Below, one piece after another: positions 39,093 to 48,504 of a stretch of DNA of 64,000 bases. The notes below the pieces were generated by a model. It was not told the DNA's origin. It did not search any database and saw nothing but the letters and a program-made list of their open reading frames with translations. The DNA comes from Aquabacterium sp. (GTDB lineage Bacteria > Pseudomonadota > Gammaproteobacteria > Burkholderiales > Burkholderiaceae_C), in contig JAURXM010000025.1 of NCBI GenBank assembly GCA_030654395.1, positions 186,001 to 250,000 on the forward strand, written 5' to 3'. Positions within the stretch are counted from its first letter, which is position 1, and each line of letters starts with the position of its first letter. The position numbers were made by a program, and so were the translations under genes.

Positions 39093-40981
39093 CTTTGTAC
39101 GGGCGCCTCAAGGTCGTCCAGATGCAAATCCAAGCTCATACTGGCGCGAGCCTCTGGCATGGATTTAATGGGACGTGTTGCCATCAAGGGGCCATCACTG
39201 TCGCCGTGAACTGACGGTGCAGGTTCATCGCCAGAGATATCGAACACAGGCAGCAACAGATCCACGCTGGTGCGGTCAACCACTTCGCGCTCAGACAAGT
39301 CCCGTGCTATCGCGTAGAGAAACAGCAATTCGCGATAGGCAGGCAAATCAAAAGTATCGGCACCCGCATCATGGCGTGTCAGTGATTTTTCGAGCACCTC
39401 CATCGCTTTGATCGGTGATGACCACAAGGCCTGGACCCGCTCGACTACACCGGGATAGTCGCCCAAACTGTGACCATGCTGAAAGTCAGTATCCCACCCT
39501 GGTGCGTGGGCATTGAAGCGTTCATCGAATTTCGCCTGCACGCCCTCATAAGCAGAGCGCTTGCCTAGTCGTCGGTAAATCTCAAGTAACTTCAAAAATG
39601 GCAGCGGACTGGCGCCATGGGTGCCTTGTACGTAGCTGTCCAAAAGGTCAATGGCTGCACCGTCTTGGCCCAACACCACAAAAAAATCCGCTTGCTGCTC
39701 TAGGTCGATGAGTTCTTCGACAGAGACCTCACGAGGCGGCTCGCTGTGACTCACGGTGATGGCTGCCGCAGGTTTTTCAGGCGCGACAACAACCGACGTG
39801 GCACGTGTGTCTGGCACGAGATCGTGGATGCTACGCGGCACAGCAACGGTCACATGCGCAGGCTGGGAAGCAGGAGCAGGCCGCACAGTATCAGGCTCAT
39901 CAACGTCAACAGGCTCTTGTGCTTGTACCTCAGCCTGCTGCGATTGCCACCACGATTGAGACTGTTGCTTTTGCTCACGCAGTTGTTTAACCAAGTAGAG
40001 CACAGCCAACAAGGCGCCGAACGCAAATAACATCAACAGCTTGCTCGATCCTTTCTGGGTTTCGGCTTGTGTCAAGCGCGTCTGCAAGGCTGCGACAGCC
40101 CCGCTGGCCTGCTCGCCCTCTTGCTTTAGTTGCGCTACACGTTGCTCTAATTCTTGCAGCCGCCCGCGGTCCCGTGCGAGTTGTTCGGGCGAGGCATTCA
40201 TGGCCAACCAAAGCGCACTGGCAGCTTGCCTGCGCTGAAGCAATTCGGGCGATTGATCGTCGGCCTGAGCTGCTGCTGCCAAGGTTGCGGCCATGCGCAA
40301 GCTAGGAATGACCATGGCGTCAGACTCAACCGGATCCAATGCCAAATGTGCACCATCAGCCATGGCTGAACTTGGTTTATTGGGCTGTGAGGCTGCTTTG
40401 GTAGCGCGCTTGCCCACAACCAAGCCAGCGCCGGGCTTGCTATTTGTTTGCTTGATGCGACTGGGGCGGCTTTGAGTCAGCGCGCCAGACAACTCACTAG
40501 GACGACCCAAAACAGCCTGCTCGGGCATCGTGGCGAGATCAATGGCATGACTGATATCAGCTGACTCCCGCGTCAAGTCTGTGCTTGCAGCCACAAAGCT
40601 TGGCGGATCAGCAAAAGCCACAAATTTGCGTGTTATCTTGGCCTTGCAGCCTGCAGCCAGGTAGACAGTGATGACGGGCTCGGTTATCAAGGCGATCGTA
40701 CTGACCTTGACGCTGAAATCACTGCCATTGCGTGACGAGACAAGGGCTGACACAGCTGAACTGGTGACCTTGTCGTCCCCAAAATAAACGTCTGCAGCCA
40801 CGCACTCGTTGCTTATTTCTTCGCCTGTTTCAAGGCGAAGAGGCACGCTCACCACAAGGGTTTCGCCTAGGATAGGTGTTGCAATAGGTCGACCGAAACC
40901 CAAGCCATGAGATGACCCGGACGCCAAGAGCATCGTCATCCCAGCAAGGACTGCAGCCGATACCCGCTTAAAGTTATTCAT
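39080..40981 (-). CDS. FimV/TspA-like membrane protein
   Basis: This 633-residue protein has a signal peptide, a periplasmic N-terminal domain beginning LGFGRPIATPILGETLVVS as in FimV, a low-complexity middle part, a coiled coil (about 270-310), one membrane helix (about 315-335, LLMLFAFGALLAVLYLVKQL) and a cytoplasmic C-terminal part with ELIDLEQQADFFVVLGQDG that looks like FimV TPR-type segments. It lacks a visible LysM motif. FimV proteins act in twitching motility and polar organisation; the role of this paralogue is unknown. Confidence 0.72.
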   Translation of the reverse strand: MNNFKRVSAAVLAGMTMLLASGSSHGLGFGRPIATPILGETLVVSVPLRLETGEEISNECVAADVYFGDDKVTSSAVSALVSSRNGSDFSVKVSTIALITEPVITVYLAAGCKAKITRKFVAFADPPSFVAASTDLTRESADISHAIDLATMPEQAVLGRPSELSGALTQSRPSRIKQTNSKPGAGLVVGKRATKAASQPNKPSSAMADGAHLALDPVESDAMVIPSLRMAATLAAAAQADDQSPELLQRRQAASALWLAMNASPEQLARDRGRLQELEQRVAQLKQEGEQASGAVAALQTRLTQAETQKGSSKLLMLFAFGALLAVLYLVKQLREQKQQSQSWWQSQQAEVQAQEPVDVDEPDTVRPAPASQPAHVTVAVPRSIHDLVPDTRATSVVVAPEKPAAAITVSHSEPPREVSVEELIDLEQQADFFVVLGQDGAAIDLLDSYVQGTHGASPLPFLKLLEIYRRLGKRSAYEGVQAKFDERFNAHAPGWDTDFQHGHSLGDYPGVVERVQALWSSPIKAMEVLEKSLTRHDAGADTFDLPAYRELLFLYAIARDLSEREVVDRTSVDLLLPVFDISGDEPAPSVHGDSDGPLMATRPIKSMPEARASMSLDLHLDDLEAPVQSHKL

Positions 40982-41077
40982 GTCGGTGCATCATGAGGCC
41001 AAGTTTTGACTCTAGCATGAAGCCCCCCGCTACCATGTGGTGGAATGCCATAAAGAACCCACCCAATTGATCGCCCC

Positions 41078-41845
41078 ATGACCACAGAACTCAAAACAGA
41101 ACGCCACGGCACCACCTTGGTGATGACACTGTCAGGTCCAGCCTCACGCAATGCCCTGTCACCACAGGTATACGCCGCGGGCATTGAAACGCTGAACATA
41201 GCGGAATCGGATCCCGATGTTCGTGTGATTATCCTCACGGGTGAAGGGGGGCATTTTTGTGCCGGAGGAGATTTGCAAAGACTGTCTCACAACCGCAAGC
41301 ACAACCTGCAAGAACAAGGTGAGGCTCTGGATGCGTTTCACCAATGGATTGAGGCTTTGCGTAGCTTCCCAAAACCAGTGTTGGCTGCGGTAGAGGGGGT
41401 GGCTGCTGGTGCGGGGGTGTCACTTGCCTTGGCTTGCGACTTGATTGTCGCCGCGGAAAGTGCGCGCTTTGTGATGGCTTATGGCCAGGTTGGTTTGTCA
41501 CCTGATGGCGGCGCCAGCTGGCACCTGAGCCGGGCGCTAGGCCGCACCAAAGCGACAGCATTACTGTGGCTGGGTGAGCAACAATCAGCGCAACAGTGGC
41601 AAGGTTTGGGCTTGATACACAGCTTGGTTTCAGCTGGCTCAGCGTTGATGCAAACCTTGGATTTGGCGCAGCAACTCGCCGCTGTGGCGCCAGGCGTGCT
41701 GGCCAGTGTGAAGGAGTTGGTCAGCGAATCAGACCGTTCGTTGAGAACGCAACTGGACGCTGAAAAACAACATTTCTTGGTGAACCTGAGTCAACCGCAG
41801 GCAGGTTTGGTCATCGAGGCATTTCTTCGAGCGCGGAGCCAATAA
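41078..41845 (+). CDS. Enoyl-CoA hydratase/isomerase family protein
   Basis: The 255-residue product has the crotonase oxyanion-hole region GHFCAGGDL, the AGAGVSLALACDLIVAAESA segment and GLSPDGGASWHLSRALG with the active-site acidic position. It may act in fatty acid or aromatic acid breakdown, but the crotonase fold covers many reactions and no pathway neighbour is seen. It is flanked by unrelated genes. Confidence 0.85.
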   Translation: MTTELKTERHGTTLVMTLSGPASRNALSPQVYAAGIETLNIAESDPDVRVIILTGEGGHFCAGGDLQRLSHNRKHNLQEQGEALDAFHQWIEALRSFPKPVLAAVEGVAAGAGVSLALACDLIVAAESARFVMAYGQVGLSPDGGASWHLSRALGRTKATALLWLGEQQSAQQWQGLGLIHSLVSAGSALMQTLDLAQQLAAVAPGVLASVKELVSESDRSLRTQLDAEKQHFLVNLSQPQAGLVIEAFLRARSQ

Positions 41846-41859
41846 GCTCGCCAACGGGT

Positions 41860-42522
41860 TCAAGCCGCCGCTTGTGAGACTGCCCGCAAGCGGCTCGCTA
41901 TTTTGGCAAACAACTCACTGACGAGCTTGAGTTGAGCCTGCTCCAAGGACTGGCCAGACATGCGCATGGTCACGATGCCACGGTTCAGCGTCAACACCAA
42001 CATCAAGCCATCCATCCACCAACTGATAGCGGCGCGCTCGATCACCTGAGACATCTCACTATCCAACCATTGGTCGGCGACCGCTTGTGCATTGCAAAAC
42101 AAGGCGAACCGCTTGGACAAAACCGCACTATGGCTCATGACCACACGCGGGTGCATGGCCAACCAACGCATTTCGTCAGGCAAGGTGTTGTCTATCTGGG
42201 TCTGCATGGCATTGGTGTACCGCGCAAACACATCAGACTCCAGAGCCTGCGCCAGCACTTTGGTGATCATAATCAACTGCACATCGCCTGAGACACCTGT
42301 GTCGCAGCGAAAGCGCAGCTCTTTACCCTGGATATAAGGACGCTGAGATGCGCCCCACTCAACACGCCAGCCCTGATTGGACTCGACCACAAAGCCACCA
42401 CCAGCTTTGTCCTGAACACGTTTGAAAGCGTGCCCCTCAGCCTTGGCCCAGGTAGATAGGGCATGCCCTTCATCTCGGACAGACGATGCCGAGCCAAACA
42501 GTCGCTTGATCGATGCAAACAT
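41860..42522 (-). CDS. Conserved hypothetical protein, 220 residues
   Basis: I do not recognise this protein. It begins MFASIKRLFGSASS, has no clear signal peptide or membrane segment, and contains mixed alpha/beta sequence with SWWMDGLMLVLTLNRG near the C-terminus. The codon use matches its neighbours. It lies between an enoyl-CoA hydratase and an HDOD gene; these do not suggest a function. Confidence 0.65.
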   Translation of the reverse strand: MFASIKRLFGSASSVRDEGHALSTWAKAEGHAFKRVQDKAGGGFVVESNQGWRVEWGASQRPYIQGKELRFRCDTGVSGDVQLIMITKVLAQALESDVFARYTNAMQTQIDNTLPDEMRWLAMHPRVVMSHSAVLSKRFALFCNAQAVADQWLDSEMSQVIERAAISWWMDGLMLVLTLNRGIVTMRMSGQSLEQAQLKLVSELFAKIASRLRAVSQAAA

Positions 42523-42633
42523 GCGGAGACGGTGCCCCTTATGAGGGTAGCTGGGATAATTCGGACTTCCAGTCTACCCGAGCACCTGCCTTGAACAGCC
42601 ATCGATATACATGGCGAAATCCCTCAAACAGAC

Positions 42634-43500
42634 TCAACACTCGGTGGCAAAGCGGTCGTGGAGCTCATCAGCCCAGTTATCCACATCCGTTTGAGAGATG
42701 GCCAACACATTCATGGCCATGGCGCCTCCTTTGAGCCACTCAATGTGCGATTTCAACCCTTGAAATCGCTGAATGATGTGATCCGCAACCAAACACAGCG
42801 CCACGAGCTCCTGCACAAAGTGGCTGTGTCTTGTGTGCCCAATATCGTAATCATGGTGTGCGCGCACGGCTTGGGCCACATCCGCTGACAAACCCCATGC
42901 CTTGGCCAGCAGGGAGCCGATCACGGTGTGGTCGGTGCCGTGCCTGTCTTGCTCGACTTGGGTGAAGGCCAACTCACTTTGGGCCGCCTCTCCCAATGTA
43001 TCGATATAGGAAGGCAACTCAAAACGCTGCGCCAGCAACGGGATACCAACATCGGCAAAGAGGCCCATGGTTTGAGCGCTGGCCGAGTCCATCCCCACTC
43101 GGCTGGCAAGCAGCCCCATAGCTTGACTGCGCTTAGACGAGACATCCCAAAAGCGATACAACGTGGGACCTTTTGTCGGCAAAACCTTACGCAAGGCGAT
43201 CTCAGTCAAGACATGCTGACAGCGCTTGAACCCCAAGATGCTGAAAGACTCAGACACCGTATTCACACTTCGGCTCAAACCGACCCACGGGGAATTGGCA
43301 ATCTTGAGCAGTGCCGCCGACATCGCCACATCTGAGTTCACGATGCCCTCCAGTTTGTCGATGCGTGGGTCATCACGCTCCAACTCTCTTTGTAAATCCA
43401 CCAGTGAACTGGGCCGAGGAGGGATGCTGATGTCCTTCAGCAGATCCTTTAACTCGGGCGGTTGGGCGTGTTGGTCTGCGTGCAGATGGTCATACGACAT
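42634..43500 (-). CDS. HDOD-domain protein
   Basis: This 288-residue protein carries an HDOD domain, a relative of HD phosphohydrolases usually without catalytic metal residues, and often used as a signalling output. Visible segments are IPPRPSSLVDLQRELERDDP, AALLKIANSPW and the FSILGFKRCQHVLTEIALR stretch. The protein has no attached GGDEF or EAL domain. Its partners are unknown. Confidence 0.85.
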   Translation of the reverse strand: MSYDHLHADQHAQPPELKDLLKDISIPPRPSSLVDLQRELERDDPRIDKLEGIVNSDVAMSAALLKIANSPWVGLSRSVNTVSESFSILGFKRCQHVLTEIALRKVLPTKGPTLYRFWDVSSKRSQAMGLLASRVGMDSASAQTMGLFADVGIPLLAQRFELPSYIDTLGEAAQSELAFTQVEQDRHGTDHTVIGSLLAKAWGLSADVAQAVRAHHDYDIGHTRHSHFVQELVALCLVADHIIQRFQGLKSHIEWLKGGAMAMNVLAISQTDVDNWADELHDRFATEC

Positions 43501-43615
43501 AGAGGCTCCCTATTTATGTCCTAGGGATATCGACATGCCCAAACTGGACTGAATCGGGGCACGCCGATATTCAGAAACGTTTAAGGAGAGCCGATCTACG
43601 CCGCACACCTGAAAG

Positions 43616-44200
43616 TCAATGAACAGCAATCACACCGCAAGCGATACGGGCACCTGAGTTGCCCGTTGGCTGTGTTTTGTAGTCGTCTGCGGCTGCGTGC
43701 AAAATCACGCTGCGACCATTGATGCTGGTGGGACCGTCTTTAACCGTGACGCCCATGAGCATGATTTTTTGATTGATAACGCCATCTGCGTTGGCTGTCA
43801 GGCTGGGCATGTCGCCTGCATGGTGTTCCCCCTCTTGGGGACCGTGTGCGACGCGACCGGGGTTGAAGTGCCCTCCCGCACTGGTGCCGTCGACGCTGGC
43901 GCAACTGCCCTGCTCATGCAGATGAAAGCCATGCTCCGAATTGGCAACCAAGCCGCTGATTTGAGCGTGTGCCATCAGGTGACCATCCATTTCGTGAAAC
44001 ATCACCAAGCCGCGAACCGCGTTACCTTGCGTTGGCGACAGGGAAGCAACAGCCATGCTGCCGCGCATTTTGTCGTGCATGTTGCTCATGGCTTGAGCGT
44101 GGCCGTGGCCGTGGCCGTGGCCAGCGTGCTCACTTTGAACAGCACAACCGGCAAATGAGGCGATCAAAGCCGCTGTGACGAGCAATTTAACAGGTGTCAT
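43616..44200 (-). CDS. Cu/Zn superoxide dismutase-family lipoprotein
   Basis: This is a secreted 194-residue protein with a lipoprotein signal ending in SFAGC. A His-rich stretch (SEHAGHGHGHGHAQAM) follows and may bind metal. The SODC core has HGFHLHEQGSC, GGHFNP, AGDMPSL and ILHAAADDY, which hold most of the expected copper and zinc ligands, and GARIACGVI near the end. It should protect the periplasm from superoxide. The start at 44200 is chosen since the signal peptide begins there. Confidence 0.85.
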   Translation of the reverse strand: MTPVKLLVTAALIASFAGCAVQSEHAGHGHGHGHAQAMSNMHDKMRGSMAVASLSPTQGNAVRGLVMFHEMDGHLMAHAQISGLVANSEHGFHLHEQGSCASVDGTSAGGHFNPGRVAHGPQEGEHHAGDMPSLTANADGVINQKIMLMGVTVKDGPTSINGRSVILHAAADDYKTQPTGNSGARIACGVIAVH

Positions 44201-44343
44201 GAAGCACTCCAATAAAGGTTGTATCCGCACACTGTATAGGCGAGCGCCTGATTGACCCGGTGTCGGAGGTCATTTCTCAGCCTAGCTGCGCAGAAGCAGA
44301 GGGCATGATCCCCGTATTGATATGGCTACAAGCAGGATATCTC

Positions 44344-44934
44344 ATGGTGAACAACAGTATGAGCCTGTCTCGTGCGCTATCTGCGTACGGCTCAAGCACG
44401 TCTTCTAGTCAAACGCAAAAGTCAGAATCAACCGCAACGAGCGACGCCTCATTGAAAGCCGCAACGGCGAAAGCGGCTGCGCCTGTACAAAACAGCAAGT
44501 CAGCGCTCGCCCGACAGCAACTCAACAAAGTGCAGTTGGGCCTAGCCAAGGATATCAATGCGGCCCTCAGCAAGGCTGGCAAACCGCTGACAGGCGCTGT
44601 GGAGTTCAATGTGGATGCCCATGGCGCACTGACTATGACGGGCAGCGACAAAGACAAGGCTAATGTGGCCGCTGTACTGAAGGCGGATAAATCAACGCCA
44701 TCGCTGACTGCCCGCTTGACCGCGATGGACAAACAAGCAGAAGCCTTTGATCGCCAGAATATGCAAGCCAGCGCACTGGCCACTGCTGCAAAATACACCG
44801 GCAATCATGCTCAAAACATGATGTCAACCTACCAAGCCTTGATGAGCCATCAATCAGCCGCTTCAGCGGTGTTTTCGGTCTCAGCTACCAGCAGTCAACT
44901 CACCTTCAAAGGTGCGGTTGACACCAAGGCTTGA
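44344..44934 (+). CDS. Hypothetical protein, Ala/Ser-rich
   Basis: I do not recognise this 196-residue protein. It lacks a signal peptide, is rich in Ala, Ser, Lys and Gln, and probably forms helices, with a possible strand at VEFNVDAHGALTMTG. AGGAT precedes the chosen ATG; an upstream frame from 44260 is possible. It lies convergent with the monooxygenase gene. Confidence 0.55.
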   Translation: MVNNSMSLSRALSAYGSSTSSSQTQKSESTATSDASLKAATAKAAAPVQNSKSALARQQLNKVQLGLAKDINAALSKAGKPLTGAVEFNVDAHGALTMTGSDKDKANVAAVLKADKSTPSLTARLTAMDKQAEAFDRQNMQASALATAAKYTGNHAQNMMSTYQALMSHQSAASAVFSVSATSSQLTFKGAVDTKA

Positions 44935-44944
44935 ACCCATGGCA

Positions 44945-46117
44945 TCAGGCTGGCATCTTGGCATTGACCAAATCTGGAATGCCACTGATTGAGTTGGCCT
45001 TGGCCGCTAGGATGCGCTCTTCTGCTGTTGCGTAATCCCGGTCCCAAGCCAAGACTTTGGGCGTCATCAGCTTGTGCCACAGCGGCGGGATCAGGGCCAC
45101 AACAATGGTTGTCAGGTAGCCGTTGATCATCATTGGCGCATCAGGGAATGGCTTGAGATCTTGGAAGGGCACTTCACCTTGCGCATGGTGATGGGAGTGG
45201 CGCGTCAGGTTGAACATCATCCAAGAGCTCACACGCTTGTTTGTGTTCCATGAGTGGCGTGGCTGCACCGGCGTCAGTGGATTGCGCACCATGCCATAGT
45301 GCTCCATGTAGTTGACGATTTCCAGCAGTGACTTGCCCCACAAAGCGCAGAGCACAAAAAAGCCTGCTGCCTGCCAACCACCGAGCGCCCAAGCCGCAGC
45401 GACCAAGATGACACTCATCAAGTGACCACGAATGACCTCATTACCCACCGAGAATGCGCCTTTGCCAGCACGCTTCAGGCGCTTCTTTTCAATCTCCCAC
45501 GCACTGATGTTGCCCTTGATGGTTGATGCAACGATATGGAAGTACACGTTGCGGCCACGTGGTGCGGTCGCCGGGTCATCAATGGTTGAAACGTAACGAT
45601 GATGGCCGTACACGTGCTCAATGGCAAAAATCGTGTCAAAGCTGAAGGCCAACAACCAACGTCCCACAAACATCGAAATGGGATCCCAAGTGCGGTGAGT
45701 CAACTCATGCGCGGGAATGGTACCAACCATGCCGATCATCAAGCCTGTCACCAACACCGTGGCCACGTGGTCACCAAACGTGGTGGCATCACGTGCAGCC
45801 AACAGATCGTAGCCTGTCAATTGCGTAACCCATGCGCCAAACCCAAGAGGGTCGCCTGCGCAGACACTCCACACAGCCGCAAACACAATCATGGCCAGCA
45901 AAGGCAAGGCGAACCACAGCTGTACAGTCAATATCCCGGGGTACTTGAATGCAGGCGTCGAGGTGTCATCCCCGAAAACGGCATCACCCAGCATGTAGAT
46001 GACCAGTATGGCAACCAAGCCGATCGCAATTTGGTGTCCACCTGTCAGGATCGTCATGAGCGCCAAAAGCCCCATGGCGTGAAACAGAAAATACTTGAGG
46101 TAGTGCAGTAGTTTCAT
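44945..46117 (-). CDS. Membrane-bound AlkB/XylM-family monooxygenase
   Basis: This 390-residue di-iron hydroxylase in the inner membrane oxidises hydrocarbons at a terminal or benzylic methyl group. It has the eight-histidine boxes HELTH (about 137-141), HVYGHH (168-173) and HSHHH (307-311), plus the NYMEHYG motif (269-275). The C-terminal stretch IPPLWHKLM...WDRDYATAEER resembles XylM more than AlkB. The partner ferredoxin-reductase gene is just upstream. The substrate is not known. Confidence 0.82.
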   Translation of the reverse strand: MKLLHYLKYFLFHAMGLLALMTILTGGHQIAIGLVAILVIYMLGDAVFGDDTSTPAFKYPGILTVQLWFALPLLAMIVFAAVWSVCAGDPLGFGAWVTQLTGYDLLAARDATTFGDHVATVLVTGLMIGMVGTIPAHELTHRTWDPISMFVGRWLLAFSFDTIFAIEHVYGHHRYVSTIDDPATAPRGRNVYFHIVASTIKGNISAWEIEKKRLKRAGKGAFSVGNEVIRGHLMSVILVAAAWALGGWQAAGFFVLCALWGKSLLEIVNYMEHYGMVRNPLTPVQPRHSWNTNKRVSSWMMFNLTRHSHHHAQGEVPFQDLKPFPDAPMMINGYLTTIVVALIPPLWHKLMTPKVLAWDRDYATAEERILAAKANSISGIPDLVNAKMPA

Positions 46118-46167
46118 GGTGATCTCTCTTGTAGTGAGGAGGGTTTAAATATCGGGGTGGTGGTCGG

Positions 46168-47202
46168 TCAGGCCACAACTGCCATGGTGTCGTGCAGCGT
46201 GGTGAAACGGTCTGCGTGAATGTGCTCACGTTGAATGCCGTTATCACGCAGCAAGGCTGTACAAATATCAATCATCACGGGTGGGCCACACAGGTAGGCG
46301 TGTGAGCCAGGCTCTAGCAAGGCGGGGATTTTGTCGGAGACCAAACCACGCTCGCCGCGCCAAGGAGCGTCGTCCGCGGCCGCTGACAGAACGGGCATGA
46401 ACACGAACTTACCTTGCCACTTGCTGGCAATTTGGTCAATCACATCCAGTGCATACAGGTCCCGCTCTTCACGGGCGCCAAACAGCAAGGTAACGGGGCG
46501 AGAGACGCCTGCGTTCAAGGCCTCTTGCAACAACGCCACGACCGGTGCCAAGCCACTGCCGCCAGCGATCAATAACAAGGGCGCATCGGCTGGACGCAAC
46601 CAGAAGTCACCTGCAGGCCCCTCCACGCTCACGGGTTGACCGATCACAGACTGGTCATTGATCAGTGAAGAGAACACGCCGCCCGGTATTTTTCTGACAA
46701 AAAAGCTGACTTTGGAGTCTGGCTGCGGTGGTGTCGCAAAGGAGTAGCTGCGACTGATGTCGCTTTGAGCGCCCACGCTGATGTTGGCGAACTGACCCGC
46801 TTTATAAGGCAAGCTTTCATCCAATTGAACACGCAGACGGGTGATGTCGTGCGTGAGCTTGTCCTGCCCGATCACCTTACCGGTAACGCGGCGCATGGCT
46901 TGCTGGCTTGACATGTCAACCTGTATCGAGACATCGCTCTGTGGCACGCTCTGACACGCCAAGATATAGCCTTGGTCCAATTCATCATCGGACAGCACAT
47001 AAGCGGCCTTGGTCAACTCTTTGACTTTACCCTCAACCAGCTTGCACTTGCACGAGGCGCAACCACCCACGCGGCAGCTGTGCGGGAAATCAATCCCCTC
47101 GCGCAAAGCGGCTTGCAGCAAGGTCTCTTTCGGATGGACCGTGATCGCCACGTCGTTGATGCGTGCTGTGGTCGGTTTCTTTTTGGCAAGGAACGAAAAC
47201 AT
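46168..47202 (-). CDS. Ferredoxin-NAD(P)H reductase fusion (XylA-like electron-transfer component)
   Basis: This 344-residue protein has a plant-type 2Fe-2S domain first (cysteines at about 43, 48, 51 and 83), then an FAD-binding domain with SRSYSFATPP and an NAD-binding domain with IAGGSGLAPVVALL and LCGPPVMID. This layout is that of XylA-type reductases, which pass electrons from NADH to a hydroxylase. It starts with a good GGAGAG site and is the upstream gene of the monooxygenase operon. Confidence 0.88.
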   Translation of the reverse strand: MFSFLAKKKPTTARINDVAITVHPKETLLQAALREGIDFPHSCRVGGCASCKCKLVEGKVKELTKAAYVLSDDELDQGYILACQSVPQSDVSIQVDMSSQQAMRRVTGKVIGQDKLTHDITRLRVQLDESLPYKAGQFANISVGAQSDISRSYSFATPPQPDSKVSFFVRKIPGGVFSSLINDQSVIGQPVSVEGPAGDFWLRPADAPLLLIAGGSGLAPVVALLQEALNAGVSRPVTLLFGAREERDLYALDVIDQIASKWQGKFVFMPVLSAAADDAPWRGERGLVSDKIPALLEPGSHAYLCGPPVMIDICTALLRDNGIQREHIHADRFTTLHDTMAVVA

Positions 47203-47338
47203 ACGCTCTCCGGAAAAGTCAAATCTAGATCAAGGAATACCGTCATGGTAGAGATCTCACATTCAAGTGGACAGGTTTACGGTTGACATTCACAGGTCAT
47301 TTATTGACAATCCTGCACCCACCGTTGCGCACAAAGTC

Positions 47339-48349
47339 ATGCCCGTCACAAATTTCACGCTCCCAGCACAGTACATACGACAGGTCGCCGACCAGATTGA
47401 GAGCATGGGTGGTGATGTGGCGCTGTGGCTCAAACAAGTCGATCAAACGGCGACGCCAGCAGGTGATCCCCTGCAAAGCCTGTCTTACCCAGCATTCCAT
47501 CGACTGATTGAAAGCGCATTGACCATCACCAACGAGCCCGCCTTTGGCTTGCTTGTGGGTGAACGCTTGCAAGTCAACAGCCACGGCATCTTGGGCTATG
47601 CCGCCATGAACAGCGGCACACTGAGGCAACTGCTCGATTTATTCGAAAAATTCATCAAGGTGCGAACCACCTTGGTCTCAGCCAGCCATGAAGTTCATGG
47701 CGCGTCGCTGCGCATCATCTTCCATGAGGCCTGCCCGCTCGGAACCATCCGAGGCCCTGTACTAGAAACAATCATCCTGACCATCAAAAACCTGCTCGAC
47801 TTCATCACCATGGGCGCCCACCACATTGACTGTGTGTACTTCCCATTTGATGAACCGGACTACGCTGATCTGGCGCACGACTTGTTCAAGTGCGAGGTGC
47901 GCTATGGTCAAACTTGGGCAGGCTTCACCTTGCCAGTAGCGGCTATCGATGAGCCGCTCAAAATGGCCGACCCGACCACCTTCAATGAAGCCAGTCAGAT
48001 CTGCCAACGTGAACTGGATCAAATCACCCAGCCACGGTCTTTGAGTGCGCGGATTAAGCGAGTTATGTTGGAAAAGCAGAGCGGCTTCCCCACGCTCAAC
48101 GTCACTGCGCGGCTTTTCCACCTCACCCCTCGCACACTCCACCGCCGCTTGCAAGACGAGGGCACGTCCTACAAAGAGATTCTGGAATCTGTGCGGCATA
48201 TGCTCGCACTGGAGCACCTCAAATCAGACAGGCTGAGCATCCAAGAAGTGGCTTATTTACTAGGCTATACAGACTTGGCCAACTTCCGCAGGGCGTTCAA
48301 ACGGTGGGAAGCCGTTGCCCCATCGACGTACAGAGAGCATAACCATTAA
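47339..48349 (+). CDS. AraC-family transcriptional regulator (OruR/ArgR-like)
   Basis: The 336-residue product has an N-terminal ligand domain of the arabinose_bd type (about residues 20-190) and a C-terminal AraC HTH (about 255-330, with RLFHLTPRTLHRRLQDEG and YLLGYTDLANFRRAFKRW). It is divergent from the reductase-monooxygenase operon and so is the likely activator. The ATG at 47339 was chosen over an upstream GTG-type frame; the exact start is uncertain. Confidence 0.85.
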   Translation: MPVTNFTLPAQYIRQVADQIESMGGDVALWLKQVDQTATPAGDPLQSLSYPAFHRLIESALTITNEPAFGLLVGERLQVNSHGILGYAAMNSGTLRQLLDLFEKFIKVRTTLVSASHEVHGASLRIIFHEACPLGTIRGPVLETIILTIKNLLDFITMGAHHIDCVYFPFDEPDYADLAHDLFKCEVRYGQTWAGFTLPVAAIDEPLKMADPTTFNEASQICQRELDQITQPRSLSARIKRVMLEKQSGFPTLNVTARLFHLTPRTLHRRLQDEGTSYKEILESVRHMLALEHLKSDRLSIQEVAYLLGYTDLANFRRAFKRWEAVAPSTYREHNH

Positions 48350-48504
48350 GGGTTATCAAGGACCCATTTTGGCGCCAATCTAGCCTTGCTGGCGCAAAAA
48401 CCCCTCGACATCTGATTGTCCTGAAAACTATGCTTTGAACCTATGCGCTGAAACCAAACGGGGGTTTTAGCGAGTTCAAAGTCGTCCCACCAACAGGATC
48501 AGTG

